Source of the DNA: Bacillus suaedaesalsae
GTDB lineage: Bacteria > Bacillota > Bacilli > Bacillales > SA4
Assembly: GCF_016890225.1 (NCBI RefSeq)
Contig: NZ_JAFELM010000022.1
Location: forward strand, 47,265-111,264
Direction: 5' to 3'
Length of the DNA stretch: 64,000 bases
How positions within the stretch are numbered: position 1 is the first letter of the stretch; each line of letters opens with the position of its first letter. Below the pieces are notes generated by a model, which saw only the letters and a program-made list of their open reading frames with translations, had not been told where the DNA came from and did no database searches. Positions 37,023 to 45,028 of the stretch are shown one piece after another. Made by a program: the position numbers and the translations under genes.

Positions 37023-37538
37023 ATTAGCAAGGACATGATGGTTAATGAAGGAATTCGTGCACGTGAAGTACGTTTGATTGGGGCAAATGGAGACCAACTT
37101 GGTATCAAGTCCCGTCAAGAGGCACTTGAAATGGCACAAAACGTTAATCTTGATTTAGTGATGGTTGCTCCAACAGCGAAACCGCCTGTATGTCGTATCA
37201 TGGACTATGGTAAGTTCCGTTTTGAGCAACAAAAGAAGGACAAAGAAGCACGTAAAAATCAAAAGATTATCAACATCAAGGAAGTTCGTCTAAGTCCTAC
37301 TATTGAAGAGCATGACTTTAATACGAAATTACGTAATGCGATTAAATTCCTTGAAAATGGAGACAAGGTAAAAGCATCGATCAGGTTCAAAGGTCGTGCG
37401 ATTACTCACAAGGAAATCGGCCAACGCGTACTTGACCGTTTCTCAGAAGCGTGTAAGGAAGTTAGTACGATTGAATCTCATCCAAAGATGGATGGCCGAA
37501 GCATGTTCTTAGTTTTAGCACCAAAAGCTGATAAGTAA
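37023..37538 (+). CDS. infC: Translation initiation factor IF-3
   Basis: Binds the 30S subunit and rejects wrong start codons. 171 residues, with the N-terminal domain motif [21 protein letters not shown] and the C-terminal domain containing [18 protein letters not shown]. The start is an ATT codon at 37023: GGAGGTGG (37009-37016) lies 6 bases before it and the next residues SKD match B. subtilis IF-3, which also uses ATT. The ATG codons at 37035 and 37038 are too far from the ribosome site. The unusual codon allows IF-3 to limit its own synthesis. First gene of infC-rpmI-rplT. Confidence 0.93.
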   Translation: MSKDMMVNEGIRAREVRLIGANGDQLGIKSRQEALEMAQNVNLDLVMVAPTAKPPVCRIMDYGKFRFEQQKKDKEARKNQKIINIKEVRLSPTIEEHDFNTKLRNAIKFLENGDKVKASIRFKGRAITHKEIGQRVLDRFSEACKEVSTIESHPKMDGRSMFLVLAPKADK

Positions 37539-37559
37539 AAGATTGAGGAGGAATACCCA

Positions 37560-37757
37560 ATGCCAAAAATGAAAACTCATAGAGGTTCAGCTAAGCGTTT
37601 CAAGAAGACTGGATCTGGTAAGCTTAAGCGTTCACACGCTTACACAAGTCACTTATTCTCAAACAAGTCTCAAAAGCAAAAGCGTAAGCTTCGTAAAGCA
37701 GCATTAGTAAGCAGTGGCGATTACAAGCGCATCCGCTTCATGATCGGTTCTAAGTAA
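37560..37757 (+). CDS. rpmI: Ribosomal protein bL35
   Basis: Large-subunit protein L35, 65 residues, very basic, with the family start [20 protein letters not shown] and the [11 protein letters not shown] core. GAGGAGGA precedes the ATG. It lies between infC (21 bp gap) and rplT (42 bp gap) in the conserved operon, and shares its leader control. Confidence 0.98.
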   Translation: MPKMKTHRGSAKRFKKTGSGKLKRSHAYTSHLFSNKSQKQKRKLRKAALVSSGDYKRIRFMIGSK

Positions 37758-37799
37758 TAAAAAATTCGGAGTTTGTTTATATATTAGGAGGGAAACAAA

Positions 37800-38159
37800 A
37801 TGCCAAGAGTTAAAGGTGGTACAGTAACTCGTAAGCGTCGTAAGCGCGTTTTAAAGTTAGCTAAAGGTTATTATGGTTCAAAACATACGTTATATAAAGT
37901 AGCAAATCAACAAGTAATGAAGTCTTTAAACTATGCTTTCCGTGACCGTCGTCAAAAGAAGCGTGACTTCCGTAAATTATGGATCACACGTATTAACGCG
38001 GCTGCACGTATTAACGGTCTTTCTTACAGCCGTTTAATGCATGGATTAAAAGAAGCTGGTATCGAAGTTAACCGTAAAATGTTAGCTGACTTAGCTGTTC
38101 ACGATGCAAAAGCATTTGCTGAATTAGCAACAGCTGCAAAAAACAGCTTAAACAAGTAA
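37800..38159 (+). CDS. rplT: Ribosomal protein bL20
   Basis: Large-subunit assembly protein L20, 119 residues. Basic N-terminal extension [20 protein letters not shown] and the globular part with [28 protein letters not shown] precedes the ATG. In B. subtilis free L20 represses this operon through the infC leader; the leader hairpin at 36933 fits. A strong terminator follows. Confidence 0.98.
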   Translation: MPRVKGGTVTRKRRKRVLKLAKGYYGSKHTLYKVANQQVMKSLNYAFRDRRQKKRDFRKLWITRINAAARINGLSYSRLMHGLKEAGIEVNRKMLADLAVHDAKAFAELATAAKNSLNK

Positions 38160-38168
38160 TAAACATTG

Positions 38169-38204
38169 AAGAGTCACTCCGTTAATCAGAGTGACTCTTT
38201 TTTA
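38169..38204 (+). terminator. Terminator of infC-rpmI-rplT
   Basis: AAGAGTCACTC (38169-38179), loop CGTTAATCA, GAGTGACTCTT (38189-38199), T run. Confidence 0.93.
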
Positions 38205-38221
38205 CTATTAGGGGGAAATTT

Positions 38222-38494
38222 ATGTTGGTTTACATCATCATATATTTACTACTCGTCAATTTACTAGCCTTTGGTACAATGTACCGTGATAAACAAAAAG
38301 CAAAGAAAAATGAATGGAGGACGCCTGAAAGTACATTATGGACTTATGCCTTCATCGGTGGAGCATTTGGGATTTTTGCAGGAATGCGAGTATTTCGCCA
38401 TAAGACAAAACACAATTCATTTAAATATGGAGTCCCACTTGTAATACTAGCCTATTTAACTATTTTAGTTGTTGTTCTGCAGAAAATGTCATAA
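38222..38494 (+). CDS. ysdA: DUF1294 membrane protein YsdA
   Basis: Small membrane protein of the DUF1294 family, function unknown. 90 residues: hydrophobic helix at 2-20, a cytoplasmic basic loop MYRDKQKAKKNEWRTPESTL, a glycine-rich FIGGAFGIFAGMRVFRHKTKH motif diagnostic of the family, and a last helix at about 67-86. The ATG follows AGGGGGAAA. Conserved position behind rplT. Confidence 0.88.
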   Translation: MLVYIIIYLLLVNLLAFGTMYRDKQKAKKNEWRTPESTLWTYAFIGGAFGIFAGMRVFRHKTKHNSFKYGVPLVILAYLTILVVVLQKMS

Positions 38495-38565
38495 TGGCTC
38501 GTACCTCCGTATATAGTAGAGAGTAGTTTGTCATTTACTGGTCAAACAACTAGGAGGAGTCCATC

Positions 38566-39141
38566 ATGAGCCAATCGATGACGATGCTATTTGCCTTTTT
38601 AGAATCAAGTGGATTTTGGGCACCATTTGTTTTTTTACTATTTCATAGCATCCGGCAATTTTTATTTATTCCAGTAGCGGTATTATGTGTAATAGGTGGA
38701 ATTCTTTTTGGGACGATTTTAGGGACCATTTATTCGTTAACTGGCTTAACAATCTCATGTATCTTATTCTACTTTTTATATCAATCGATGCCAAAGCTAT
38801 TTAACAAGATTCATAGGATGAAAGACAAGTGGATAGGAAATCGCTTATCGTTTACACCAGGTCAGATTGCATTATTACGATGTATCCCATTTATGCAATA
38901 CAACTTACTCTCACTGATTTTACTAGAGAGAAAAAAGAATCTTTTTTCTTATACGAAACAATCCTTTTTAACGAATATTCCAGTAGCTGTCCTGTACACG
39001 CTTTTCGGTCAGTCCATAAGTCGACTCTCACCTACTTTAATTATTATCATTCTTTGTTCAATGACCATCATGTTTTATATGCTAAGGGAAAAGCAAATCT
39101 ATATGAAATGGAAAGAATTTTTTCCTGAGAAGGCTGCATAA
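38566..39141 (+). CDS. TVP38/TMEM64 (VTT-domain) membrane protein
   Basis: Polytopic membrane protein of the VTT/DedA-like superfamily, members of which are linked to lipid scrambling; the role here is unknown. 191 residues with about five hydrophobic segments. The re-entrant-loop signature is visible: RQFLFIPVAVLCVIGGILFG with GTILGTIYSLTGLTIS, and RCIPFMQYNLLS (R and proline) later. The ATG is 7 bases after AGGAGGAG. It is inserted between ysdA and the minus-strand ysdB, an arrangement not present in B. subtilis. A bidirectional terminator follows. Confidence 0.8.
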   Translation: MSQSMTMLFAFLESSGFWAPFVFLLFHSIRQFLFIPVAVLCVIGGILFGTILGTIYSLTGLTISCILFYFLYQSMPKLFNKIHRMKDKWIGNRLSFTPGQIALLRCIPFMQYNLLSLILLERKKNLFSYTKQSFLTNIPVAVLYTLFGQSISRLSPTLIIIILCSMTIMFYMLREKQIYMKWKEFFPEKAA

Positions 39142-39161
39142 ATAATGATGAAATAAAAGTT

Positions 39162-39204
39162 AAAAAGGCTTTAAACGAACATTGCTTCGTTTAAAACCTT
39201 TTTT
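39162..39204. terminator. Bidirectional terminator between VTT gene and ysdB
   Basis: TTTAAACGAA (39170-39179) / TTCGTTTAAA (39186-39195), extended past one mismatch by AAAAAGG / CCTTTTT. A tracts on the left and T on the right serve both strands. Confidence 0.85.
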
Positions 39205-39229
39205 ATTGCCGAAAATATTCCTATGTTTT

Positions 39230-39613
39230 CTAACGCTTCAAAAGCTCTCTCATAGGACTTTTCCAATTAACTTTAGCGTGTGGATAAGAGCTATTAATTT
39301 TCTTTTCGATCATGTTGAAGTCATCCTTTGTGAATCCTTGCAGTTTAGCTGAATTTTTTACAGACATGCTAATGGTTACAACTTCAAATGAATGACTGGT
39401 TGTTCCTAAATATTTTTCTCCTTCAAATAATGCTCCTTTATATGTCAGTAGGAAATTTTTATGAACATTTCGGGAATCATCCAAAAAGTAAAATTGGTGA
39501 TGCTCTTGAGCAAGCTCAAGCTTCCTCTTTGGATTAATGACATATTTAAATCCTGCATAAACTAAGACAATAATGGCAACTAAAATAAGTAATCGAAGTA
39601 GTATGACGATCAT
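39230..39613 (-). CDS. ysdB: Sigma-W regulon protein YsdB
   Basis: Small protein with one N-terminal membrane helix (about residues 3-22) and a cytosolic domain containing LELAQEHHQFYFLDD and KGALFEGEKYLGTT, as in B. subtilis YsdB, a sigma-W-controlled protein of unknown function. 127 residues. On the minus strand the ribosome site TTAGGAGG lies just before the ATG. A sigma-W-like promoter stands about 35-65 bp upstream, supporting the identity and suggesting induction by cell-envelope stress. Confidence 0.85.
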   Translation of the reverse strand: MIVILLRLLILVAIIVLVYAGFKYVINPKRKLELAQEHHQFYFLDDSRNVHKNFLLTYKGALFEGEKYLGTTSHSFEVVTISMSVKNSAKLQGFTKDDFNMIEKKINSSYPHAKVNWKSPMRELLKR

Positions 39614-39648
39614 AATAAGGGCCTCCTAAGAAACGTTTCCTTTACTAG

Positions 39649-39677
39649 TATACGAATGAACGGTGTCATTGGTTTCA
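39649..39677 (-). promoter_or_regulatory. Sigma-W-type promoter of ysdB
   Basis: On the minus strand TGAAAC (complement of 39672-39677), 17 bases, CGTATA (complement of 39649-39654). This matches the ECF sigma-W pattern TGAAAC-N16/17-CGTA. Confidence 0.7.
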
Positions 39678-39778
39678 TAAAAGTTTGCTATAATATAGAT
39701 TGTTCGATAGATTCCTGTATTTATTTAAGGGATTTTTAAAACTTTACAGGTGATTTTAATAATTAAGAGGGTGTAAGT

Positions 39779-40267
39779 ATGAACATGAACATGCTTTTTA
39801 AGATGCAAAAGGAATTAGATCAAAGAATTATAGAAGAGCATTCATTACATAATGAGGAATTGTTTGAAAGAAAGATATTAGCACTCTTAGTAGAGGTAGG
39901 AGAGCTGGCAAATGAAACACGATGCTTTAAATATTGGAGTAAGAAAGGAGCTTCACCAAAGGAAGTAATCCTTGAGGAATATGTAGATGGACTACATTTT
40001 ATATTGTCACTTGGTATAGAAAAGGGTTTTGAAACAATCGATATGGATCATTTAGATGGTAAGCCGCTAGATACGGTTACTGCATTTTTTAACGTCTATT
40101 CATTTGCTATATCCTATAAAAACGAACCTTCTCAAAGAAATTATGAGAAGTTACTAGTAGAATTCTTATTATTAGCCAAAGGTTTAGGGTATAGCTATAA
40201 AGAGATTGAAGATGCATATGTTAAGAAAAATACAGTTAATCACGAAAGACAAAATAGTGGATATTAA
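39779..40267 (+). CDS. All-alpha dUTP diphosphatase (dUTPase_2 type)
   Basis: Probable dimeric dUTPase/NTP pyrophosphatase of the all-alpha MazG-like superfamily, hydrolysing dUTP (possibly dUDP) to dUMP. 162 residues. The metal-binding pattern is clear: EVGELANETRCFKYW and, after a short loop, EEYVDGLHFILSLG, i.e. the E..E...E..D arrangement with the FKYWS hallmark of dUTPase_2. The ATG at 39779 follows AAGAGGGTG. It stands alone between ysdB and the M42 peptidase; dUTPases of this type also occur on phages, but codon use here is like the neighbours. Confidence 0.85.
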   Translation: MNMNMLFKMQKELDQRIIEEHSLHNEELFERKILALLVEVGELANETRCFKYWSKKGASPKEVILEEYVDGLHFILSLGIEKGFETIDMDHLDGKPLDTVTAFFNVYSFAISYKNEPSQRNYEKLLVEFLLLAKGLGYSYKEIEDAYVKKNTVNHERQNSGY

Positions 40268-40342
40268 TTCTGATAATTTTGTACAATTAAGGTGGAAATT
40301 TCGATATACTAAATATATTACATATTAATTGGGGGTTAAGTC

Positions 40343-41431
40343 ATGACAAAACATTTAGATGAGACACTAACGATGCTAAAAGATTTAACTGATGCTAAAG
40401 GTATTCCAGGAAATGAAAAAGAACCACGTGATGTAATGAAGCGCTACATCGAAGGTTATGCTGATGAAATCACAACAGATGGCTTAGGAAGTTTAATCGC
40501 TAAAAAGGTTGGCGATGAGAATGGTCCGAAGATTATGGTTGCCGGTCATTTAGATGAAGTTGGATTCATGATCACTCAAATTGATGATAAAGGATTTTTA
40601 CGTTTTGAAACAGTAGGTGGCTGGTGGTCACAAGTGATGCTGGCACAACGCGTAACAATTGTTACACGCAAAGGTGACGTGACAGGAATTATCGGTTCAA
40701 AACCACCTCATATTTTACCGCTTGAAGCTCGTAAAAAGCCAGTTGAAATTAAAGACATGTTCATCGATATCGGTGCTTCAAGTCGTGAAGAAGCAATGGA
40801 ATTTGGCGTGCGTCCTGGTGACCAAGTCGTGCCTTATTTTGAATTTACTGTCATGAATAATGAAAAATTACTATTAGCAAAAGCATGGGATAACCGAATT
40901 GGTTGTGCAATTGCCATTGATGTATTAAAGCAACTTAAGGGTGAAAAACATCCAAATATCGTATACGGTGTGGGTACCGTTCAAGAAGAAGTCGGATTAC
41001 GTGGGGCGAAAACGGCTTCTCAACTGATTCAACCAGATATTGGCTTCGGTGTAGACGTCGGAATTGCTGGAGATACCCCTGGCATTACACCTAAGGAAGC
41101 AGCAAGTAAAATGGGAGATGGTCCACAAATTGTCCTTTATGATGCTTCCATGATTTCTCATAAAGGGTTACGAGACTTCGTAACTGATACAGCAGATGAA
41201 TTAGGAATTCCTTATCAGTTTGAATCATTAGCTGGTGGAGGAACAGACTCAGGGGCTATTCACATGACAGCAAATGGTGTACCTGCATTATCCATCACAA
41301 TCGCAACTCGTTACATTCACTCACACGCGGCAATGCTTCACCGTGATGATTATGAAAACACAGTAAAACTAATTGTTGAAGTGATCAAACGCTTAGATGC
41401 CGATAAGGTCAGAAAGATAACATTTGAATAA
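40343..41431 (+). CDS. ysdC: M42 family aminopeptidase (glutamyl aminopeptidase-like) YsdC
   Basis: Cytosolic di-zinc aminopeptidase of the M42 family (TET-like), cutting N-terminal residues from peptides. 362 residues. Metal ligands and catalytic acids appear in [52 protein letters not shown] and the final [13 protein letters not shown]. The ATG is 8 bases after GGGGG. Conserved near pheST in bacilli. A good terminator follows. Confidence 0.95.
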   Translation: MTKHLDETLTMLKDLTDAKGIPGNEKEPRDVMKRYIEGYADEITTDGLGSLIAKKVGDENGPKIMVAGHLDEVGFMITQIDDKGFLRFETVGGWWSQVMLAQRVTIVTRKGDVTGIIGSKPPHILPLEARKKPVEIKDMFIDIGASSREEAMEFGVRPGDQVVPYFEFTVMNNEKLLLAKAWDNRIGCAIAIDVLKQLKGEKHPNIVYGVGTVQEEVGLRGAKTASQLIQPDIGFGVDVGIAGDTPGITPKEAASKMGDGPQIVLYDASMISHKGLRDFVTDTADELGIPYQFESLAGGGTDSGAIHMTANGVPALSITIATRYIHSHAAMLHRDDYENTVKLIVEVIKRLDADKVRKITFE

Positions 41432-41437
41432 AAATCG

Positions 41438-41471
41438 AAAGCAGTAGTCCTAGTTACTACTGCTTTTTTTG
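41438..41471 (+). terminator. Terminator after ysdC
   Basis: AAAGCAGTAGT (41438-41448), loop CCTAGTT, ACTACTGCTTT (41456-41466), T run. Confidence 0.9.
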
Positions 41472-41577
41472 TTTCTATTGTTTATCATATCTTCATTTAT
41501 ATGTTAATTTTCATATAGAAGATTCGAACTACTCCATGAATATGAATAGTTTATGACTCATATAAATGTACAAGCAG

Positions 41578-41613
41578 TGAAAAAATAAATAGATAGCCAA
41601 CTGGGCTATCTAA
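41578..41613 (-). terminator. Minus-strand terminator downstream of sspI
   Basis: TAGATAGCC (41591-41599) / GGCTATCTA (41605-41613). On the minus strand the stem is followed by a T-rich run (complement of AAAAAATAAA). It lies 147 bp beyond the sspI stop; the space between (41614-41759) holds two further dyads, CCCGA/TCGGG and CCC...GGG, and no convincing gene. Confidence 0.7.
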
Positions 41614-41759
41614 ACAGTGTTTATCCCGTTCGAATTGGGGGAGCCCGATTGGTTCGGGTAAATAGATGTTGGTCACTTAGGTGTTTCCACAAGGCGTGCT
41701 AACCTAATTTCCGCTTCTAAATCATTGTGAAATAGTATTCCACTGATTGAGGATTCACT

Positions 41760-41969
41760 TTATTTTTTTAATGCTTGTTCTAATGTTGTAAGCATTTCTG
41801 TGCGATCGTCGTTGTTTGAGTTTTGCCAGATTACTTCAAATAATACTCCAAGACCAGGAAGCATCTTTTCTTCTCCACTTTGAATCGCATCTACAATTGT
41901 ATCTTGTAATTCTTGTTGGTTATTCCCAGAAACGTTTGTAATAACCGCATTTCGTAAGTTTAAGTTCAC
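41760..41969 (-). CDS. sspI: Small acid-soluble spore protein I
   Basis: Minor small acid-soluble protein of the spore core. 69 residues from the GTG at 41969, beginning [17 protein letters not shown] and containing [17 protein letters not shown], the SspI signature. An in-frame GTG nine bases earlier (41978) overlaps the AAAGGGTGG ribosome site and is less likely. Expressed in the forespore in B. subtilis; a sigma-G-like promoter is visible upstream. Encoded opposite to the flanking ysdC and ysgA genes, as in B. subtilis. Confidence 0.93.
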   Translation of the reverse strand: MNLNLRNAVITNVSGNNQQELQDTIVDAIQSGEEKMLPGLGVLFEVIWQNSNNDDRTEMLTTLEQALKK

Positions 41970-41989
41970 TGTTTCCACCCTTTCTGCAA

Positions 41990-42017
41990 AAATATGGCTT
42001 TGTCTCTTCTATCATTC
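41990..42017 (-). promoter_or_regulatory. Sigma-G-like promoter of sspI
   Basis: Minus strand GAATG (complement of 42013-42017), 16 bases, CATATTT (complement of 41990-41996), near the sigma-G pattern GHATR / CATNNTA. Imperfect -10. Confidence 0.4.
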
Positions 42018-42093
42018 TTCATATTCGCTTTAATTATGTATGAGACTTGCGATATAATGAAAAATCATACAAGCAAAGTAAAGGATTGAAAAT

Positions 42094-42849
42094 ATGAAGA
42101 GGATAGAATCCAAACAAAACCAAACAGTGAAGCAATGGAAAAAGCTACATACAAAAAAAGAACGAGAAAAATCTGGCCTTTTTATTATTGAAGGTGAGCA
42201 TCTTGTTGAAGAAGCTTTAAAATACAAGTCATTTATTAAACATATTGTTGTCAGTGAGTTATTCCAAATACCTAGTCAATGGAATCTTGATGGTGTTTCT
42301 CTTTATTTGACGACTGATGAGATTATTAAGGATCTCGGAAGTACGGAATCTCCACAAGGTGTTATTGCGATTTGTCTTCAACCAGAACAAACAATCGAAT
42401 TAGGCAACGTTCATTCAATCTTATTAATTGATGCTGTTCAAGACCCTGGGAATTTAGGAACACTAATACGTACAGCAGATGCTGCAGGCATTAATGGTGT
42501 CGTTTTAGGTGAGGGAACGGTAGATTTATTTAACAGTAAAGTTCTTCGCGCGTCACAAGGATCGGTTTTTCATTTACCGATTGTTCGAGGAAATATCGGA
42601 GAATGTATTGATGAATTACGAAATAACGGAATATCTGTTTTTGGAACAGCGCTTGAAGGTGGTAAGCCTTTTCCACAAGTTCCCCCAACTAAATCATTTG
42701 CTTTATTAGTAGGAAACGAAGGGAAAGGTGTACAAAAAGAATGGTTATCTAAGACGAATCAAAATCTTTATATACCAATCCATGGTAAAGCTGAATCACT
42801 GAATGTTACAGTTGCTGCTGGTATTTTATTATATTATTTAAGAGGATAA
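42094..42849 (+). CDS. ysgA: SpoU-family 2'-O-methyltransferase YsgA (TrmH/RlmB-like)
   Basis: RNA 2'-O-ribose methyltransferase of the SPOUT class, probably acting on 23S rRNA or tRNA. 251 residues. N-terminal substrate-binding region (about 1-95, IESKQNQTVKQWKKLHTKK), then the knotted SpoU domain with QDPGNLGTLIRTADAAG, LVGNEGKGVQKEWL and the C-terminal IPIHGKAESLNVTVAAGILLY. The ATG follows AAAGGA by 9 bases. Neighbour of pheS in many bacilli. Confidence 0.93.
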   Translation: MKRIESKQNQTVKQWKKLHTKKEREKSGLFIIEGEHLVEEALKYKSFIKHIVVSELFQIPSQWNLDGVSLYLTTDEIIKDLGSTESPQGVIAICLQPEQTIELGNVHSILLIDAVQDPGNLGTLIRTADAAGINGVVLGEGTVDLFNSKVLRASQGSVFHLPIVRGNIGECIDELRNNGISVFGTALEGGKPFPQVPPTKSFALLVGNEGKGVQKEWLSKTNQNLYIPIHGKAESLNVTVAAGILLYYLRG

Positions 42850-42876
42850 GAGCGAAAGAGAAGGGCGGTGCAATTG

Positions 42877-43605
42877 TTGGAAGGTTTCTTTTCGTTAGAA
42901 GGTAGTCCATTTACTGCATTTTCGATATCACATCTGAGTATGGTTTTATTGTTCGGCTTTCTTACATTATTGCTCTTTATATACCGAGAATGGCTAAGGC
43001 AGGATAACCGAAAAAGGATCATTCGTTTTATCCTTGTTAGTCTATTAATTGGAAGCGAGCTTTCGTTAGAAATTTGGTATGCTTATACCGATGTGTGGAA
43101 CCCATATGATACACTGCCTTTTCAGCTTTGTTCGATTTCTCTTATTCTTTGTATTTTTATGTTAACGATGAACAGTTATAAAATCTTTGAAATCACGTTT
43201 TTTTTCGGAATCGCAGGTGCCACGCAAGCATTGCTAACACCTGAGTTGTTTTATGATTTTCCTCACTATCGTTACTTTCACTTCTTTATCGCACATATAG
43301 CCATTCTTCTTTCTTGTTTTTACATGGTATGGGTAGAAAAATTTCATCCCACTTTTTATTCAATTTGGAAGGCAATTATTGCATTAAACTTGATTGCAAT
43401 TCCGATATTCTTTATTAATAAATGGACGGGTGGCAATTATATGTTTTTAGCAAGAAAACCATCCAATCCAAGTTTATTAGATTTTCTCGGACCTTATCCT
43501 TATTACATTATCTCATTAGAAGCGGTAGCGGTTTTCTTGTTTACATTCTTGTATTTGCCGTTTTGGTATATGAAGAAACAACAACAAATTAGAGAGAGTG
43601 CCTAA
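42877..43605 (+). CDS. TIGR02206-type YwaF-like membrane protein
   Basis: Integral membrane protein of the YwaF (TIGR02206) family, function unknown. About 242 residues with seven hydrophobic helices, a pattern like seven-pass receptors or transporters; a conserved acidic/aromatic DVWNPYDTLPFQLCS motif follows helix 3. The start is uncertain: GTG 42868, TTG 42874 or TTG 42877; AAGGGCGG best serves 42877. It lies 18-30 bp after ysgA, so it may be cotranscribed, and just before the pheS T-box leader. Confidence 0.75.
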   Translation: MEGFFSLEGSPFTAFSISHLSMVLLFGFLTLLLFIYREWLRQDNRKRIIRFILVSLLIGSELSLEIWYAYTDVWNPYDTLPFQLCSISLILCIFMLTMNSYKIFEITFFFGIAGATQALLTPELFYDFPHYRYFHFFIAHIAILLSCFYMVWVEKFHPTFYSIWKAIIALNLIAIPIFFINKWTGGNYMFLARKPSNPSLLDFLGPYPYYIISLEAVAVFLFTFLYLPFWYMKKQQQIRESA

Positions 43606-43659
43606 ATTCACTTGTTTTTGTCAATACTTTCATGTACTATCATATAGTATAAAAATATT

Positions 43660-43920
43660 TAAAAACAGTGACAGAGACAAGTAGCTTATCAATCGCTATA
43701 TAGGGAGAAGATGCCTGAGACTGAAAGCATCTTTATAGTAGAAATAAGTAAAATTCACCTCTCGAGTTGGCACTTGGACCAGAGAAAATTTTCTTTGTAA
43801 AGGTGTACCGGCATTGGCCGTTATCGGAATGAAGTGACTAAAGCTTTTTTGTTTTAGTAATTAGGGTGGTACCACGACTGATATCCTCGTCCCTTGTTTA
43901 GGGCGAGGATTTTTTGTGTT
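43660..43920 (+). promoter_or_regulatory. T-box leader of pheST
   Basis: The T-box reads TTAGGGTGGTACCACGA (43862-43878), followed by the terminator ATCCTCG (43884-43890) / CGAGGAT (43905-43911) and T run. A TTC phenylalanine triplet at 43754-43756 in the Stem I region is the specifier candidate. It predicts antitermination by uncharged tRNA-Phe. A possible promoter (TTGTCA at 43618) lies upstream. Confidence 0.93.
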
Positions 43921-43975
43921 CTAAAAAATTTTCAGATGTATCACCTATTATTTTTTATAGAGGAGGATTACAAAC

Positions 43976-45010
43976 ATGCTAGACCGTTTAGCCGAGCTTC
44001 AAGAAGAAGCACTTAAGCAAATTGAAACAACTACAGATTTACGAGCATTAAACGATATTCGTGTTAGCTACTTAGGAAAGAAAGGCCCGATTACGGAAGT
44101 ATTAAAAGGGATGGGGAAGCTTTCAGCTGAAGAGCGTCCAAAGGTAGGGGAGGTTGCGAACAAAGTTCGTGAAGCAATCACTCTAGCAATTGAAGAGAAA
44201 CTAGCAGCACTTGAAAAGGCTGAAGTAGAAAAGAGGTTAGCGTCTGAAACAATTGACGTAACTCTACCTGGAAGACCGGTAAGAAAGGGAAGTCATCACC
44301 CACTTACTGCGATTATTGAGGAAATCGAAGACTTATTCATCGGTATGGGATATACAATCGCAGAAGGTCCTGAAGTTGAAAAAGATTACTATAATTTCGA
44401 AGCGTTAAACCTTCCAAAAGGTCACCCGGCTAGAGATATGCAAGATTCGTTTTATATCACGGAAGAAACGTTACTTCGAACACAAACTTCTCCTATGCAA
44501 GTAAGAACAATGGAAAAGCATAATGGTAAAGGTCCAGTTAAGATCATTTGTCCAGGAAAAGTGTATCGCCGTGACAATGACGATGCGACTCACTCACATC
44601 AATTTACACAAATTGAAGGTTTAGTCGTAGATGAGAACATTCGTATGAGTGACTTAAAAGGAACTCTAACTGTGTTTGCACAAAAGATGTTCGGAGCAGA
44701 CAGAAAGATTCGCTTACGTCCTAGCTTCTTCCCATTCACAGAACCGTCTGTTGAAATGGATATTTCTTGTAAAATTTGTAATGGTGAAGGCTGTAATGTG
44801 TGTAAAGGTACTGGATGGATTGAAATTTTAGGAGCGGGTATGGTACATCCAAACGTTCTTGAAATGGCTGGATTTGACTCAAAGAAATATACTGGTTTCG
44901 CATTTGGTATGGGTCCAGAACGTATTGCAATGCTTAAGTACGGTATTGAAGATATCCGTAATTTCTATATCAATGATCGACGTTTTATTGAACAGTTCAA
45001 GCGAGCGTAA
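43976..45010 (+). CDS. pheS: Phenylalanyl-tRNA synthetase alpha subunit
   Basis: Catalytic subunit of the (alpha-beta)2 phenylalanyl-tRNA synthetase. 344 residues. An N-terminal coiled coil (about 1-90) and the class II core with [20 protein letters not shown] region (here [18 protein letters not shown]), the motif 2 loop [20 protein letters not shown] and motif 3 [18 protein letters not shown]. The ATG follows AGAGGAGGA. pheT begins 18 bp later. Confidence 0.97.
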   Translation: MLDRLAELQEEALKQIETTTDLRALNDIRVSYLGKKGPITEVLKGMGKLSAEERPKVGEVANKVREAITLAIEEKLAALEKAEVEKRLASETIDVTLPGRPVRKGSHHPLTAIIEEIEDLFIGMGYTIAEGPEVEKDYYNFEALNLPKGHPARDMQDSFYITEETLLRTQTSPMQVRTMEKHNGKGPVKIICPGKVYRRDNDDATHSHQFTQIEGLVVDENIRMSDLKGTLTVFAQKMFGADRKIRLRPSFFPFTEPSVEMDISCKICNGEGCNVCKGTGWIEILGAGMVHPNVLEMAGFDSKKYTGFAFGMGPERIAMLKYGIEDIRNFYINDRRFIEQFKRA

Positions 45011-45028
45011 TAAAGGAGGGTACAACAC

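Noticed and set aside
41625..41645. tRNA T-arm-like TCCCG-TTCGAAT-TGGGG
   Set aside because: No matching acceptor, D or anticodon stems around it, so not a tRNA.
41552..41677. Minus-strand GTG frame of 41 codons downstream of sspI
   Set aside because: It runs through the minus-strand terminator hairpin and has no ribosome site.
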